This document shows, piece after piece, positions 45,195-53,930 of a stretch of DNA of 64,000 nt. Numbering within the stretch: the stretch's first letter is position 1; each line of letters opens with the position of its first letter. Source of the DNA: Haloferax sp. Q22 (GTDB taxonomy: Archaea; Halobacteriota; Halobacteria; Halobacteriales; Haloferacaceae); contig NZ_LOEP01000033.1 of NCBI RefSeq assembly GCF_001482285.1, positions 145,829 to 209,828 of the forward strand, read 5' to 3'. The notes below the pieces were generated by a model that worked only from the letters and a program-made list of their open reading frames with translations, searched no databases and was not told where the DNA came from. The position numbers were made by a program, and so were the translations under genes.

Positions 45195-45561
45195 ATGCCG
45201 CATCTCCAGTTCGACCTCGACTTCGAGGTCACGGAGCGCGAGGCGAACTGGTTCACGACGCGGATGGCCGAGTTGTACGCCGAGCGGATGGACGCCGACA
45301 CCGACTACGCGGCCGTCACCGTCCGCGAGGCTCGGGCGATTCACCTCGGTCGTCGACCGACAGAAACGCCGTCGTGCTGCAGGCCGACATCCGGGCGGGT
45401 CGGCGAATCGGAAGTGCGAACTCGCCCTCGCGGTCATGGACGCCGTCGCCGAGCGGTTCGGCGTGCCGGAGTCGAACCAGAAAGTCGTCTTCACCGAACA
45501 CGAGGGGAGTCGGATGGTGGGCTACGACCGCGTCGGCGACGACTGGTCGGAGTCGGCCTGA
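45195..45561 (+). pseudogene. Tautomerase-family gene broken by two frameshifts
   Basis: Starts intact (MPHLQFDLDFEVTEREANWF, AAVTVREARAIHLG) in one frame to about 45350, continues in a second frame (STDRNAVVLQADIRAGRRI) to about 45405 and finishes in the third (RKCELALAVMDAVAERFGV, ESNQKVVFTEHEG, VGYDRVGDDW). The three parts read as one tautomerase/MIF-like protein of about 120 residues, with Pro2 as the expected catalytic base. Each step fits loss of one base. Either a true pseudogene or two sequencing errors; overlaps the 3' end of the convergent histidine-kinase gene by 40 nt. Confidence 0.75.
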
Positions 45562-47411
45562 CCGGCGTCGGCCACCCGGAGTTCGACCGCAAAGACGGCC
45601 CCTCGTGGGTCGTTGTCCTCGACCCACACGTGCCCGCCGTACTTCTCGACCAGCGACTGCACGAGGTACAGTCCGAGACCGGTGCCCCGACTGTCCAGTC
45701 CCTTTTTGTCCTTCGCGAAGACGGTCTCTTTTCGCTCGTCAGGTATTCCCCGGCCGTCGTCGGCGACGCGGACGACGACGCGGTCGCCCGCCTCGGTCTC
45801 GGCGACGGAGACCTCGATAGTCGGTTCGTCCTCATCGGTGTGCTGGACGGCGTTCGTGAGGAGGTTCCGGAAGACGGACCCGAGCATGTCGTCGGCGAGC
45901 ACCGCGACCGCCGGCACCTCGGTGTCGACCGTCACGGTCGCGTTCGGAGTCATCTCTCGCAGCGACGCGAGTTCGGCTTCGAGGACAGGCCGGAGCGAGA
46001 CCGGTTCGTTTTCGACGCCCCGACTGCGCATCATCTCGGCCATGTCCCGCGCCGTCTCCGTCAGTTCGACCGCGTGGTTGGCGCGCTTCCGGACGATGTC
46101 GACGTACTCCCGCGCCTCCTCGTCGGCGATGTGCTCACCGAGCAGTTCCGCGTAGGCGGTCACCAACTGCAGGTCGTTGCGAACGTCGTGGCGGACGACC
46201 TGATTCAGCACGGCGAGCTCGTCGCGTTGCGTTTCGAGGAGCCGGTTCTGCTCGCGGAGCTCCGCCTCGTAGCGCTTCCGCGTCCTGATGTCGCGGGCGA
46301 CGCTCAACACGACTGTCTCCCCGCGGTAGCTCACGAGGCTCGAACTGATTTCGACGGGTATCTCCCGACCGTCTTTCGCCCGGTGGACCGTCTCGAACAC
46401 CTGCGTCCCGTCGGTCGGCATCTGGGAGATGAGCGCCGAAATCTCGTCGTCGCTGAGTCCCGCGTCGATGTCGTGGACCGTCATCGAGAGGAGTTCGTCC
46501 CGCGAGTAGCCCAGCAGTTCCACCGCGGTCTCGTTCACCGCGTGGATCTGGTCGTCGAGGCCGAGGACCCAGACGGTGTCGTTCATCCCGTCGATGAGTT
46601 CTTGGAACTCCTCGCGGGCGCGTTTCAGTTTCTGCTCTCGCTCCTGTCGGTCGGTGATGTCCCTCGATACGGCGATGACGCCGACGACTTCGCCAGCCAC
46701 CTGAAAGGGCGCGAACCGGTAGCTCAGGGTCCGTGACTCGCCGTCCGGCGTGACGAGTTGGGTCTCGCCTTCGAGCGAGTCGACATCCTCGTCCAAGAGC
46801 CGCTGATACGGGTCGCCCGGACGTTCCTCGCGGATCTTCTCGACGAGCAGGCTCCGTTCGCCTTCGAGCTCGGCGGGCGTCATCCCGTAGAAATCCGCCA
46901 GATAGTCGCTCGCGAGGAGGAATCGCCCCTCGCGGTCGTACAGGCACGCGCCCTCCAGCATCTGTTCGAAGACGCGCTCGTAGACGAGCGAGGAGTCGAC
47001 CGGCCGCCGGTCGGCCGCCGCGACCGCCCGTTCGACTCGGACGGCCAACTCCTCGTAGTCATCCGACCCCCGAGCACGGACGTAATCGGTGACGCCCGCG
47101 TCGAGCGCCTCCGTCGCGGTCAACTCGCACGCCGGGTCGGCAACGACGAGAAACGGGAACTTCGGCTCTCGGCTGCGAACCGCCGCGAGGAACTCGAGCG
47201 CGTCTCTCTCCTCCCCGCTGACCGACGAGACGACGCAGTCGAAGTCGACGCCCGAGCCGGCGTCTCGCAGTCGCTCTCCCGCCGCGGCCGCGGTCCGAAC
47301 TGTCTCGATTTCGAACCGCGTCTCTCGTCCCCGGACGGCCTCGGTGACCGCCGTCGCGACGTCCGGGTCGGCGACGACGAGGAGCGGTACCGAACCGTCA
47401 CCATCGCTCAT
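45522..47411 (-). CDS. PAS-domain sensor histidine kinase with N-terminal receiver-like domain
   Basis: 629 residues. Order: receiver-like domain (about 1-120, LLVVADPDVATAVTEAV, FPFLVVADPACELTATEALDAGVTDYVRARG), PAS 1 (about 145-260), PAS 2 (about 270-390, MNDTVWVLGLDDQIHAVNETAVELLGY), HisKA with phospho-acceptor His in VVRHDVRNDLQLV, and HATPase (NLLTNAVQHTDED, ADDGRGIP, GTGLGLYLV). No transmembrane segment, so a cytoplasmic sensor. The receiver lacks the usual DD pair and may not be phosphorylated. No response regulator is adjacent, typical of haloarchaea. Confidence 0.92.
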   Translation of the reverse strand: MSDGDGSVPLLVVADPDVATAVTEAVRGRETRFEIETVRTAAAAGERLRDAGSGVDFDCVVSSVSGEERDALEFLAAVRSREPKFPFLVVADPACELTATEALDAGVTDYVRARGSDDYEELAVRVERAVAAADRRPVDSSLVYERVFEQMLEGACLYDREGRFLLASDYLADFYGMTPAELEGERSLLVEKIREERPGDPYQRLLDEDVDSLEGETQLVTPDGESRTLSYRFAPFQVAGEVVGVIAVSRDITDRQEREQKLKRAREEFQELIDGMNDTVWVLGLDDQIHAVNETAVELLGYSRDELLSMTVHDIDAGLSDDEISALISQMPTDGTQVFETVHRAKDGREIPVEISSSLVSYRGETVVLSVARDIRTRKRYEAELREQNRLLETQRDELAVLNQVVRHDVRNDLQLVTAYAELLGEHIADEEAREYVDIVRKRANHAVELTETARDMAEMMRSRGVENEPVSLRPVLEAELASLREMTPNATVTVDTEVPAVAVLADDMLGSVFRNLLTNAVQHTDEDEPTIEVSVAETEAGDRVVVRVADDGRGIPDERKETVFAKDKKGLDSRGTGLGLYLVQSLVEKYGGHVWVEDNDPRGAVFAVELRVADAGQADSDQSSPTRS

Positions 47412-47535
47412 TACCTAGGTCACACTCGACCACCGGGTAAAAGGTCGTGTGGCGCTGCGCGCCGTTCCGAGGAAACCACTCGGTTGTAACACCCAGTAGC
47501 AACACTTTTGTGACGACCGCCGAGACCACGACGGC

Positions 47536-48894
47536 ATGAACGAACCCAAACTCGACGTATCGGCGGTGATGAGCGGCGACTGGCGGGGATATCTCTCGGA
47601 GATGGGGCCGTCGTGGGTCGCGGGCGCGGTTGCGGCGGGGCCGGCGACGATGGCGACCGTGCTCACGGCCGGCGCGACGTTCGGCTACGCGATGCTGTGG
47701 GTCGTGGTGCTCTCGGCGGTCCTCGGCGCGTCGGCGCAGTACCTCTCGATGCGACTCGGCCTGCTCACGGAGGACGGTATCATCGCCGTGGTCGAACGCG
47801 AACTGGGCGACGGTTGGGCGTGGGTGCTCGTCGCCGACGGGGTGCTGGCCGCAGGGCTGGCCCAACTGGTCATCATGAAGGGGCTGGCCGACGTGAGCGC
47901 GACGATAACCGGCGTCGACGCCCGGGTCTGGGGCGTCGCGTGGGCGGTCGTCCTCGCCGCCGGACTGGCCGGTCGGGGCTACCGCTTCGTCGAACTCCTC
48001 GCGAAGGGGCTCGTCGCGGCCATCGTCGTCGCCTTCCTCGCGTCGCTGTTTTTCGTCCCCATCGACCCGGCGGCCGCGGTCGGCGGACTCGTCCCGCGAA
48101 TCCCCGCGGGGGTCGACGGCGCGCTCGTCGCCGCCGGCATCCTCGGGGGCGCGGTCCACATCACGCTCATCACGATGCACTCGTACACGATGCGCGCCCG
48201 CGGCTGGACGACCCGGGACTACGGACTGGCGACGTTCGACGTGGGTGCGTCGATGCTCGTCGCCTTCGGCGTCTACAGCCTCGCCATCTTCCTCGTCGCG
48301 GCGGGCGTCCTCCACACCCCCGAGGTGGCCGCGAGCGACCTCTCGGCGGTGGCGGCCGCACAGGCGCTCGGCCCGCTGGCAGGCGCGAACGCCAAGTGGC
48401 TGTTCCTTCTCGGCCTCCTGGGCGCGGCCGTCTCCACGCTCGGCGGCAACACCGTCGTCCCGCCGTACCTCGTCGCCGACAAACTGGGCCGGGGGACGGA
48501 CCTCTCAGACGGTCGGTACCGCACGCTCCTCGCTGGCGTGGCGCTGTTCTCCGGCGTCGGGGCGTTCCTCGGCGGCGCGTTCTTCCCGCTTCTCGTGTTG
48601 GTGCTGGCGTTCGGCCTCGTCGGCACTCCCTTCGCCATCGCCGTCGTGCTCGTCTTGCTCAACAGCGACGCGGTCGCGGAACCGAACTCGACGCTGGCGA
48701 ACCTCGGCGGCGTCGTCCTGCTCGCGGTCACGACCGTCCTCGCCGCGAACTTCGTCCGCTCGCGGGCCCTTTCTGACCTCGGCGACCCGCTTTCGGTGTT
48801 CGTCGTCGTCTTCGCCGCGGCCATGGGAGCGGCGACGCTCGGTCTCCTCGGCAAGTTCGTCCACGAGGCGGTCGGTCGCCCGACTGCGGCCTGA
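47536..48894 (+). CDS. NRAMP-family transporter with atypical metal site
   Basis: 452 residues, about eleven transmembrane helices. Overall NRAMP/Slc11-like (WVAGAVAAGPATMATVLTAG in TM1, FGYAMLWVVVLSAVLGASAQYL in TM2, VHITLITMHSYTM near TM6, and GGNTVVPPYLVADKLG later). The TM1 metal-binding DPGN of true NRAMPs is here AGPAT, losing the Asp and Asn ligands, while TM6 reads TLITMHS. This places it in an NRAMP-related branch rather than the Mn/Fe importers. The substrate may differ (for instance Mg2+ or another solute). Confidence 0.85.
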   Translation: MNEPKLDVSAVMSGDWRGYLSEMGPSWVAGAVAAGPATMATVLTAGATFGYAMLWVVVLSAVLGASAQYLSMRLGLLTEDGIIAVVERELGDGWAWVLVADGVLAAGLAQLVIMKGLADVSATITGVDARVWGVAWAVVLAAGLAGRGYRFVELLAKGLVAAIVVAFLASLFFVPIDPAAAVGGLVPRIPAGVDGALVAAGILGGAVHITLITMHSYTMRARGWTTRDYGLATFDVGASMLVAFGVYSLAIFLVAAGVLHTPEVAASDLSAVAAAQALGPLAGANAKWLFLLGLLGAAVSTLGGNTVVPPYLVADKLGRGTDLSDGRYRTLLAGVALFSGVGAFLGGAFFPLLVLVLAFGLVGTPFAIAVVLVLLNSDAVAEPNSTLANLGGVVLLAVTTVLAANFVRSRALSDLGDPLSVFVVVFAAAMGAATLGLLGKFVHEAVGRPTAA

Positions 48895-48975
48895 CGGCGG
48901 CCTGACCCGCCGGGGTCAGCCACGGGCGAATCAAGCGACTTATTTTCGACCCCGATAAGCGACAGGGACGCGACA

Positions 48976-50607
48976 GTGCCCCCCGAACCAGTCGACGATG
49001 GCGTTCCCGGCGACCATCCTCCCGACGACGAGACTCCCGGCGACACGCCTGACGGCGACATCCCCGACGACGAACGCGAGGCGCTCTTGACCATCGGCCA
49101 CGGCGCGGTCGTCGCCTCCGGCGGCCAGTCGCTCCAGCGGGCGCTGACGACGGCGACCGAGTACGCGCTCGCACAGGGACTCGGCCCGGTCGTCTACGGC
49201 GTCTACGCGTTCGCGTGGCGCGCCTCCCAACTTCTGTTCCGACTCGTGAATTTCGGGTCGGTCCCGACGCTCCAGCGGTACCTCTCCGCGGACGACGACG
49301 ACCACGAGCGGCAGGGACGAGTGGTGGGATTGGCGTATCTGACGACGCTCATCGTCGGGCTCGTATTCGCCGGCGGGCTGGTCCTCACGAGCGACTGGCT
49401 CAACGACGCGACCGTCTCGCACCCAGACTTCCCGCCGACGATACACCTGTTCGCGGCGCTCGTCGTCCTCATCGGCTTGGTGCAGGTCCACGCGGGAATC
49501 CTCAGAGCGGTGCAGTCGGCCCGCGGCGAGGTGCTTTTCAACCGCGTCTTCCGCCCGGCGGTCAGGTTGGTGGGGGCCGTCGGCGCGATGGCGCTCGGGT
49601 ACTCGCTCGTCGGCGTCGCTGGCGCGTTCGTCGTCGGCATGGCCGGGCTCGTGCTGGTGGGTTTTCCGATGGCCGTCTCGGCGAGCGGTATCCGCCCCAG
49701 GCTTCGCGGCGTGCGCTCCGAGGCCCGGCGGTTCTACAATCACTCTGCGCCCATCGCGCTGAGCAGCCTCGGGAAGGTGTTCCAGAACCGCGTGGACGTG
49801 ATGCTCGTCGGCTTCCTCCTGACCGCGAAGGCGGCGGGGGTCTACAACGTCGTGCTCGTCTTGGTGACGCTGGCGTGGATTCCACTCCTCTCGTTTAACA
49901 TGCTCCTGCCGCCGGTCGCGTCGGGGCTCTACGCCGACGACGAGATGGAGACCCTCAACGCGGTGTACACCGCGGTGACGCGGCTCATCGTCACCTGCGT
50001 CGTTCCGATTCTGGTCGTGCTCGCGGTGTACGGGCGGTCGATTCTCTCCGTGTTCGGCCCGAACTTCACGGCGGGCTACGTCCCGCTCGTGGTCTACCTC
50101 GGCGGCGTCTTAGTCGGGAGCGCCGTCGGCGCGACGGGATGGCTGCTCATGATGACCGACCACCAGTACGCCCGGATGGCGCTCGACTGGCTCTTGGCCG
50201 TACTGAACACGCTTCTCACGTTCGCGTTCGTCCGGGCGTTCGGCTTGTCGGGAGCGGCGCTCGGCACGGCCGTCGCCATCGCCGTCCAGAACTCGATTCA
50301 GGTCGTCCTCCTGCGGCGCTTCGAGGGGCTGTGGCCCTTCGACGCGACGTTTCTCAAGCCACTCGGCGCGGGCGTCGCGGCGGCCGGCGTCATGCTCCTC
50401 GTCCGCGAGGCGCTGGTCGGGGCCGAGAGCGGCGGGCTCGTCGTCGTCTCCGGCGCGATACTGGGCGCGGTGACGTACGTGGGCGCGCTCGTCGCGCTCG
50501 GCGTCAACGACCGCGACCGACTCGTGGTGACGGCGTTGGCCGCCCGGTACCGCCGGGCGATACGCGCGGCCCTCGGCGAGCGGTCCGGTACGTTCGGGGA
50601 CCGATAG
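48976..50607 (+). CDS. Oligosaccharide/polysaccharide flippase (MOP superfamily)
   Basis: 543 residues, starting at GTG. An acidic head of about 40 residues (DDEREALL) precedes about 14 transmembrane helices typical of Wzx/MurJ-like exporters: VVYGVYAFAWRASQLLFRLVNFGSVPTLQRYLS, FQNRVDVMLVGFLLTAKAAGVYNVV, IPLLSFNMLLPPVASGLYADDE and the C-terminal LSGAALGTAVAIAVQNSIQVVLLRRF. Such proteins move lipid-linked glycans across the membrane for N-glycans or exopolysaccharide. No glycosyltransferase genes are adjacent. Confidence 0.9.
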   Translation: MPPEPVDDGVPGDHPPDDETPGDTPDGDIPDDEREALLTIGHGAVVASGGQSLQRALTTATEYALAQGLGPVVYGVYAFAWRASQLLFRLVNFGSVPTLQRYLSADDDDHERQGRVVGLAYLTTLIVGLVFAGGLVLTSDWLNDATVSHPDFPPTIHLFAALVVLIGLVQVHAGILRAVQSARGEVLFNRVFRPAVRLVGAVGAMALGYSLVGVAGAFVVGMAGLVLVGFPMAVSASGIRPRLRGVRSEARRFYNHSAPIALSSLGKVFQNRVDVMLVGFLLTAKAAGVYNVVLVLVTLAWIPLLSFNMLLPPVASGLYADDEMETLNAVYTAVTRLIVTCVVPILVVLAVYGRSILSVFGPNFTAGYVPLVVYLGGVLVGSAVGATGWLLMMTDHQYARMALDWLLAVLNTLLTFAFVRAFGLSGAALGTAVAIAVQNSIQVVLLRRFEGLWPFDATFLKPLGAGVAAAGVMLLVREALVGAESGGLVVVSGAILGAVTYVGALVALGVNDRDRLVVTALAARYRRAIRAALGERSGTFGDR

Positions 50608-50741
50608 TGGTCTCCCAACGGGCCTCATTCGTCAGCCGACGAGCGTCACTCCAATCACGCTCCCGACGCCGTACGTGAGGACCGCAGCAGCGAGTCCGAT
50701 ACCGACCTGACGCAGTCCAGAATAGAGCACGGAGCGTCCTG

Positions 50742-52040
50742 TCAGTAACCCACGACTGAGGTCGTGGGCTTGTCAGTGGACTCCCCTTCTGCCGTCGTTT
50801 TGACGGAGGCGTGGAAATCGCCATTCAGGTTCAGCGTCCCTGACGGGAGCGCACACTGACAGGGTGCGCCTCCACTCGAAGACGTCTGCCCCGAGTGGAG
50901 TCTCCTGAGTAGTTTCCGAGCGATGTTCTTACTCGCGTTGTAGTCCGCGTTCAGTTCGTACTCGCACTTCTGACACACGAACTGATGCTTCGTCCGCCGA
51001 TTCGATTCATGCGTAAACCCACATGACGAACACCGCTGACTCGTGTACGCAGGGCTCACCCGCTCAACCGAGATGCCGTCCATTTCTGCTTTATATTCGA
51101 CGTACTGGAACAGGCGTCGGAATGCCCATGCGTGGAATCGCTTTGCACCAGCCATCCGATCACGAATATCGGTCAGGTTCTCAAAGGCGATATGCGTACA
51201 GTTGTGGTCGCGGGCTTCTTCGAGAATCTGGTTTGAGGCTCGATGGAGTTCGTCCTGCATCCAACGGTGTTCGCGGTCGTTCATCGACTGAATCGACAGA
51301 TGCGCCGACCGCGTTCCCGTCTGTTGCATCGACCCGCGAGTCTTCTCGAACTCTCGACGTCGGTGGTTCATCTCGTCTGCGTTCCCGATGAATGCACCTG
51401 TGGAAGTCACGGCGAGTGAGCCGTCCACGTTCAGGTCAACGCCAAGGACTGTTCTGTGCTTGGCGTCTTCAGAAGAAGTCGTGGACTGCTCTTGCTCGTC
51501 TATGGTTCGGCGCATCCGTGCGTGGAGATAGAACTCCGACGTGGAGCGGTCGTACTGCAACGTTGACATCCGGAACTCGTAGTCCTCGTTCAGCAGATAC
51601 TCGCCAATCGGCGTTCCCTCAGTTTCGCTGGGAATCACGTAGTCGCACTCAACGCGACCATTTACTGTCGAGAGCGAAACGTGGTCGCGGTGGAACGTCG
51701 CAGAGCGTTTGTCGTAGACGACGCTCCACGCTTTGAAGTACGGTTGACTGGTGTTGTCTCCTTTCTTGAGTCGGGCGACACCGCTTTTTGTGGCCTCGAT
51801 AGCGCGTCGAATCCCTTTCTGTACGAGGTTTGCCGTCAACTCCGTCTCGTTGCGAAGTCGCTCGTAGAGGGCGTTCTCGGCTTTCTGTTTCGAAGTCACA
51901 CAGTAGTCGTTCGGGTATCTCCACGCCCACTCTGCGGTGGTGTTCGCACAATGGAGGAACTGAGTTTTGGTCTGATGAAGGTCGTCGCACCGCTCGTTGG
52001 GTACGTCGAGTTTGACTTTGACGGTACGAATCACCTCCAT
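50742..52040 (-). CDS. tnpB: RNA-guided nuclease TnpB
   Basis: 432 residues. Split RuvC nuclease with Asp202 (GVDLNVDG), Glu287 (IAFENLTD) and Asp366 (LNADYNAS); zinc finger Cys337, Cys340, Cys356, Cys359 (CSSCGF, CQKCEY) inserted before the last motif. All catalytic residues are present and the frame is intact, so it is probably active. TnpB uses a guide RNA made from its own 3' end to cut DNA and keep its element in place. The coding sequence runs into the right-end hairpin, which encodes PTTSVVG. Confidence 0.94.
   Translation of the reverse strand: MEVIRTVKVKLDVPNERCDDLHQTKTQFLHCANTTAEWAWRYPNDYCVTSKQKAENALYERLRNETELTANLVQKGIRRAIEATKSGVARLKKGDNTSQPYFKAWSVVYDKRSATFHRDHVSLSTVNGRVECDYVIPSETEGTPIGEYLLNEDYEFRMSTLQYDRSTSEFYLHARMRRTIDEQEQSTTSSEDAKHRTVLGVDLNVDGSLAVTSTGAFIGNADEMNHRRREFEKTRGSMQQTGTRSAHLSIQSMNDREHRWMQDELHRASNQILEEARDHNCTHIAFENLTDIRDRMAGAKRFHAWAFRRLFQYVEYKAEMDGISVERVSPAYTSQRCSSCGFTHESNRRTKHQFVCQKCEYELNADYNASKNIARKLLRRLHSGQTSSSGGAPCQCALPSGTLNLNGDFHASVKTTAEGESTDKPTTSVVGY
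50749..50768 (-). ncRNA. Right-end hairpin, predicted guide-RNA (omega/sotRNA) scaffold end
   Basis: CCCACGAC-TGAG-GTCGTGGG: perfect 8-bp stem, 4-nt loop, inside the last codons of tnpB. In this family the RNA overlapping the tnpB 3' end is the scaffold and the next 16-20 nt outside the element act as guide; in Halobacterium such sense-overlapping RNAs have been described for IS1341-type genes. Only the hairpin is marked. Confidence 0.6.
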
Positions 52041-52143
52041 CGTTAATTCACATATCGAATTGGCTCTTTATATCAATTTGGATTGACGTGGGGGAGTCTG
52101 CTTGCTATCGCTCGTGGTTGGTGGAGTTGCTTGTCGGATTCCT

Positions 52144-52163
52144 CCCACGAGTAAACTCGTGGG
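52144..52163 (-). repeat. Left-end hairpin of the TnpB element
   Basis: CCCACGAG-TAAA-CTCGTGGG: perfect 8-bp stem with 4-nt loop, about 100 nt upstream of the tnpB start and close to the element edge. The first seven stem bases are the same as in the right-end hairpin, matching the paired subterminal palindromes used by IS200/IS605 transposases. Confidence 0.7.
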
Positions 52164-52247
52164 CTTCCTCCTCGTAATCATGTGAGAAGCGTGATACCGG
52201 CGCCGATGACGAACGTTGTGTCTCACGCTGCCGAACGAGGCCGACTA

Positions 52248-53930
52248 TCAGGATAGGTCAGTTGGGGAAACGTCGAATCGCTTGAGGAACTTCTGTACCG
52301 CCTCGTCACCCCCGACAATGGTTATTCGCTCGTCCCCGGAGAACTGCCACTGGGGGTCGACCGAAACTGTTTGTCCGTCACCGTCCTCGATAGCGATGAC
52401 GCGACAGCCGGTCTGTTCGTAGATGCGGGAGTTTCCGAGTGTCGACCCCGAAAACGGTGTGGACGGCACGCGAACGAGGCGAATCTGGCTCGCCGGCGCG
52501 AGTACGTCCTCACCTCGAAGCTCCTTTGCGACCATCCTCGCGCTCACTCGCGGGACCGAGAGGACGTAGTCGGCGCCGGCGCTGAACGCCTTCTGGGTGG
52601 CCTCTGCGTCTCCAACTCGGACGAGAACCTCTATCTCGGGGTTGATCGACTGTGCGAGCACGGTCGTCAAGAGCGCAATCGAATCGTCTGGGACGCCGAT
52701 GATGATTGCCCCGGCGCTTTCGACCCCTGCGGCGAGCAATACTTCCCGGTCCCCTCCGTCGCCGACGATATCGACGCCCGGGCGGTCCTCGACGTCAACT
52801 GTGACGACTTCTCCACTAGACTCCTCGATGACCGACTTTGCGGCGCGACCGACTTCTCCCAACCCCACGAGCACGAAACGCTCGTGTCCGGTGAACGACC
52901 GGGGTGGCCGGGTGAACTCGCTCAGGTTCTTGAGTGCGGCTTCCTCCCCGGACACTAACAGAACGGTGTTCGGACGGACGACGGCGTCTGGGCTGGGTGG
53001 CAACTGTAGCTCGCCGTCGATCCACGCACCGACGATATTGGCACCGGTTCGCTCTCTAACCCTGGTTTCTCTGATACTACGCCCCACGAGCTCGCTCGAT
53101 TCGGAGACTGGGAGCTCCATCAGTCTCGTGTCTCCCCCGAGTTCGATGGTGTCTCGCAGTTCAGAGCTGAACGAGGCGACGGCTTTCTCTGCGAGACGGT
53201 GTCCTAAAACGCCGTGCGGTGACAGCACGGTATCTGCGCCGACGGTACGCAGTACCTCCTCCATTCTGCTGTCGTCGGTCAGTGCGATGACGTCGATATC
53301 AGGCCGTACTCCTCGGACGGTAAGTATCGTGTTGACGTTCGCATCGCCGGCGTCAGTAATGACCGTCCGTGCAGTCTTGATGCTGGCTCGCTCAAACGTT
53401 GTCGTCGCTTGTGGAGAGCCGTGAATGGCGGCGTAGCCACGATTTGAAAGTGATTCGGCGTCTTCCCGTGAGGACGAAATGAGCACGTAATCGATGCCAA
53501 ATTCTCTGAGTTCGTCCAGGAGAATTGCAGAGTCCCGGCGGTACTCACAGATGATGACGTGGCCGTTTTTCGGGCTGAGTCGGTCGTCGAGGTTGACCTC
53601 GGCGCTGGTGAACAGGGGAATGATGATGAGGCGGAGGGTGAAAAACCCGACTGCGATACCGGAAATCTGAATCAAGACGACGAACAGGAACATCAGCGGA
53701 TGGCTCCAGATATCCGAGTCTTGCCCGTAGCCCGTGGTGGTCATCGTCTGAATGACGAACTCGAACGAGGCGAAAATGGACTGGTTGGCGCCTTCGAGCC
53801 GCGCCAGTGCGTAGTTGTATGCTACTGTGTAGAAGACTATGAGTAACACGAGCCCGGTGAGGTAGTAGATGACGTGTCGGATTCGACGGCTTGGTTCGAA
53901 CCGACGAATGGACTCGGGGAGTGGCGACAT
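52248..53930 (-). CDS. Potassium channel with two RCK (TrkA-N/TrkA-C) modules
   Basis: 560 residues. Two transmembrane helices (YYLTGLVLLIVFYTVAYNY and FLFVVLIQISGIAVGFF) flank a pore loop with K+ selectivity filter TTTGYGQD. Cytoplasmic: RCK-N 1 (GHVIICEYRRDSAILLDEL; glycine loop atypical), TrkA-C 1, RCK-N 2 (RFVLVGLGEVGRAAKSVIEE, intact GxGxxG for NAD or ATP), TrkA-C 2. Tandem RCK as in eukaryotic BK and bacterial Kch-type channels. Its bases are more AT-rich than neighbouring genes, suggesting acquisition. Ends right beside the disrupted VIT-like remnant. Confidence 0.92.
   Translation of the reverse strand: MSPLPESIRRFEPSRRIRHVIYYLTGLVLLIVFYTVAYNYALARLEGANQSIFASFEFVIQTMTTTGYGQDSDIWSHPLMFLFVVLIQISGIAVGFFTLRLIIIPLFTSAEVNLDDRLSPKNGHVIICEYRRDSAILLDELREFGIDYVLISSSREDAESLSNRGYAAIHGSPQATTTFERASIKTARTVITDAGDANVNTILTVRGVRPDIDVIALTDDSRMEEVLRTVGADTVLSPHGVLGHRLAEKAVASFSSELRDTIELGGDTRLMELPVSESSELVGRSIRETRVRERTGANIVGAWIDGELQLPPSPDAVVRPNTVLLVSGEEAALKNLSEFTRPPRSFTGHERFVLVGLGEVGRAAKSVIEESSGEVVTVDVEDRPGVDIVGDGGDREVLLAAGVESAGAIIIGVPDDSIALLTTVLAQSINPEIEVLVRVGDAEATQKAFSAGADYVLSVPRVSARMVAKELRGEDVLAPASQIRLVRVPSTPFSGSTLGNSRIYEQTGCRVIAIEDGDGQTVSVDPQWQFSGDERITIVGGDEAVQKFLKRFDVSPTDLS

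Larger units (their letters stand above)
50740..52180 (-). mobile_element. TnpB-only insertion element (IS200/IS605 superfamily, IS1341 type)
   Basis: About 1441 nt. Contains only tnpB, no tnpA. The ends are set by the broken VIT-like reading frame: removing 50740-52180 joins CTT CTC ACA and GGA CGC in frame on the minus strand. TGT (ACA on the minus strand) occurs at both junctions, so the edge is uncertain by 3 nt. Each end has a hairpin with stem CCCACGA. No long terminal repeats or target duplication beyond those 3 nt, as expected of this family. Confidence 0.75.
50632..52224 (-). pseudogene. C-terminal remnant of VIT1/CCC1-type transporter, split by a TnpB element
   Basis: Reading the minus strand, a short open stretch TTFVIGAGITLLT (about 52181-52221) is interrupted by the TnpB element and resumes in the same frame as GRSVLYSGLRQVGIGLA and AAVLTYGVGSVIGVTLVG, ending at a TGA (50632-50634). 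Joined, it reads like the last about 50 residues of a VIT1/CCC1 membrane transporter, whose C-terminus is typically a G-R-S-x-x-x-S-G-x-R helix then TYGVG. The upstream part is gone: an in-frame TGA lies just before and the potassium channel gene ends 24 nt further. Confidence 0.65.
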
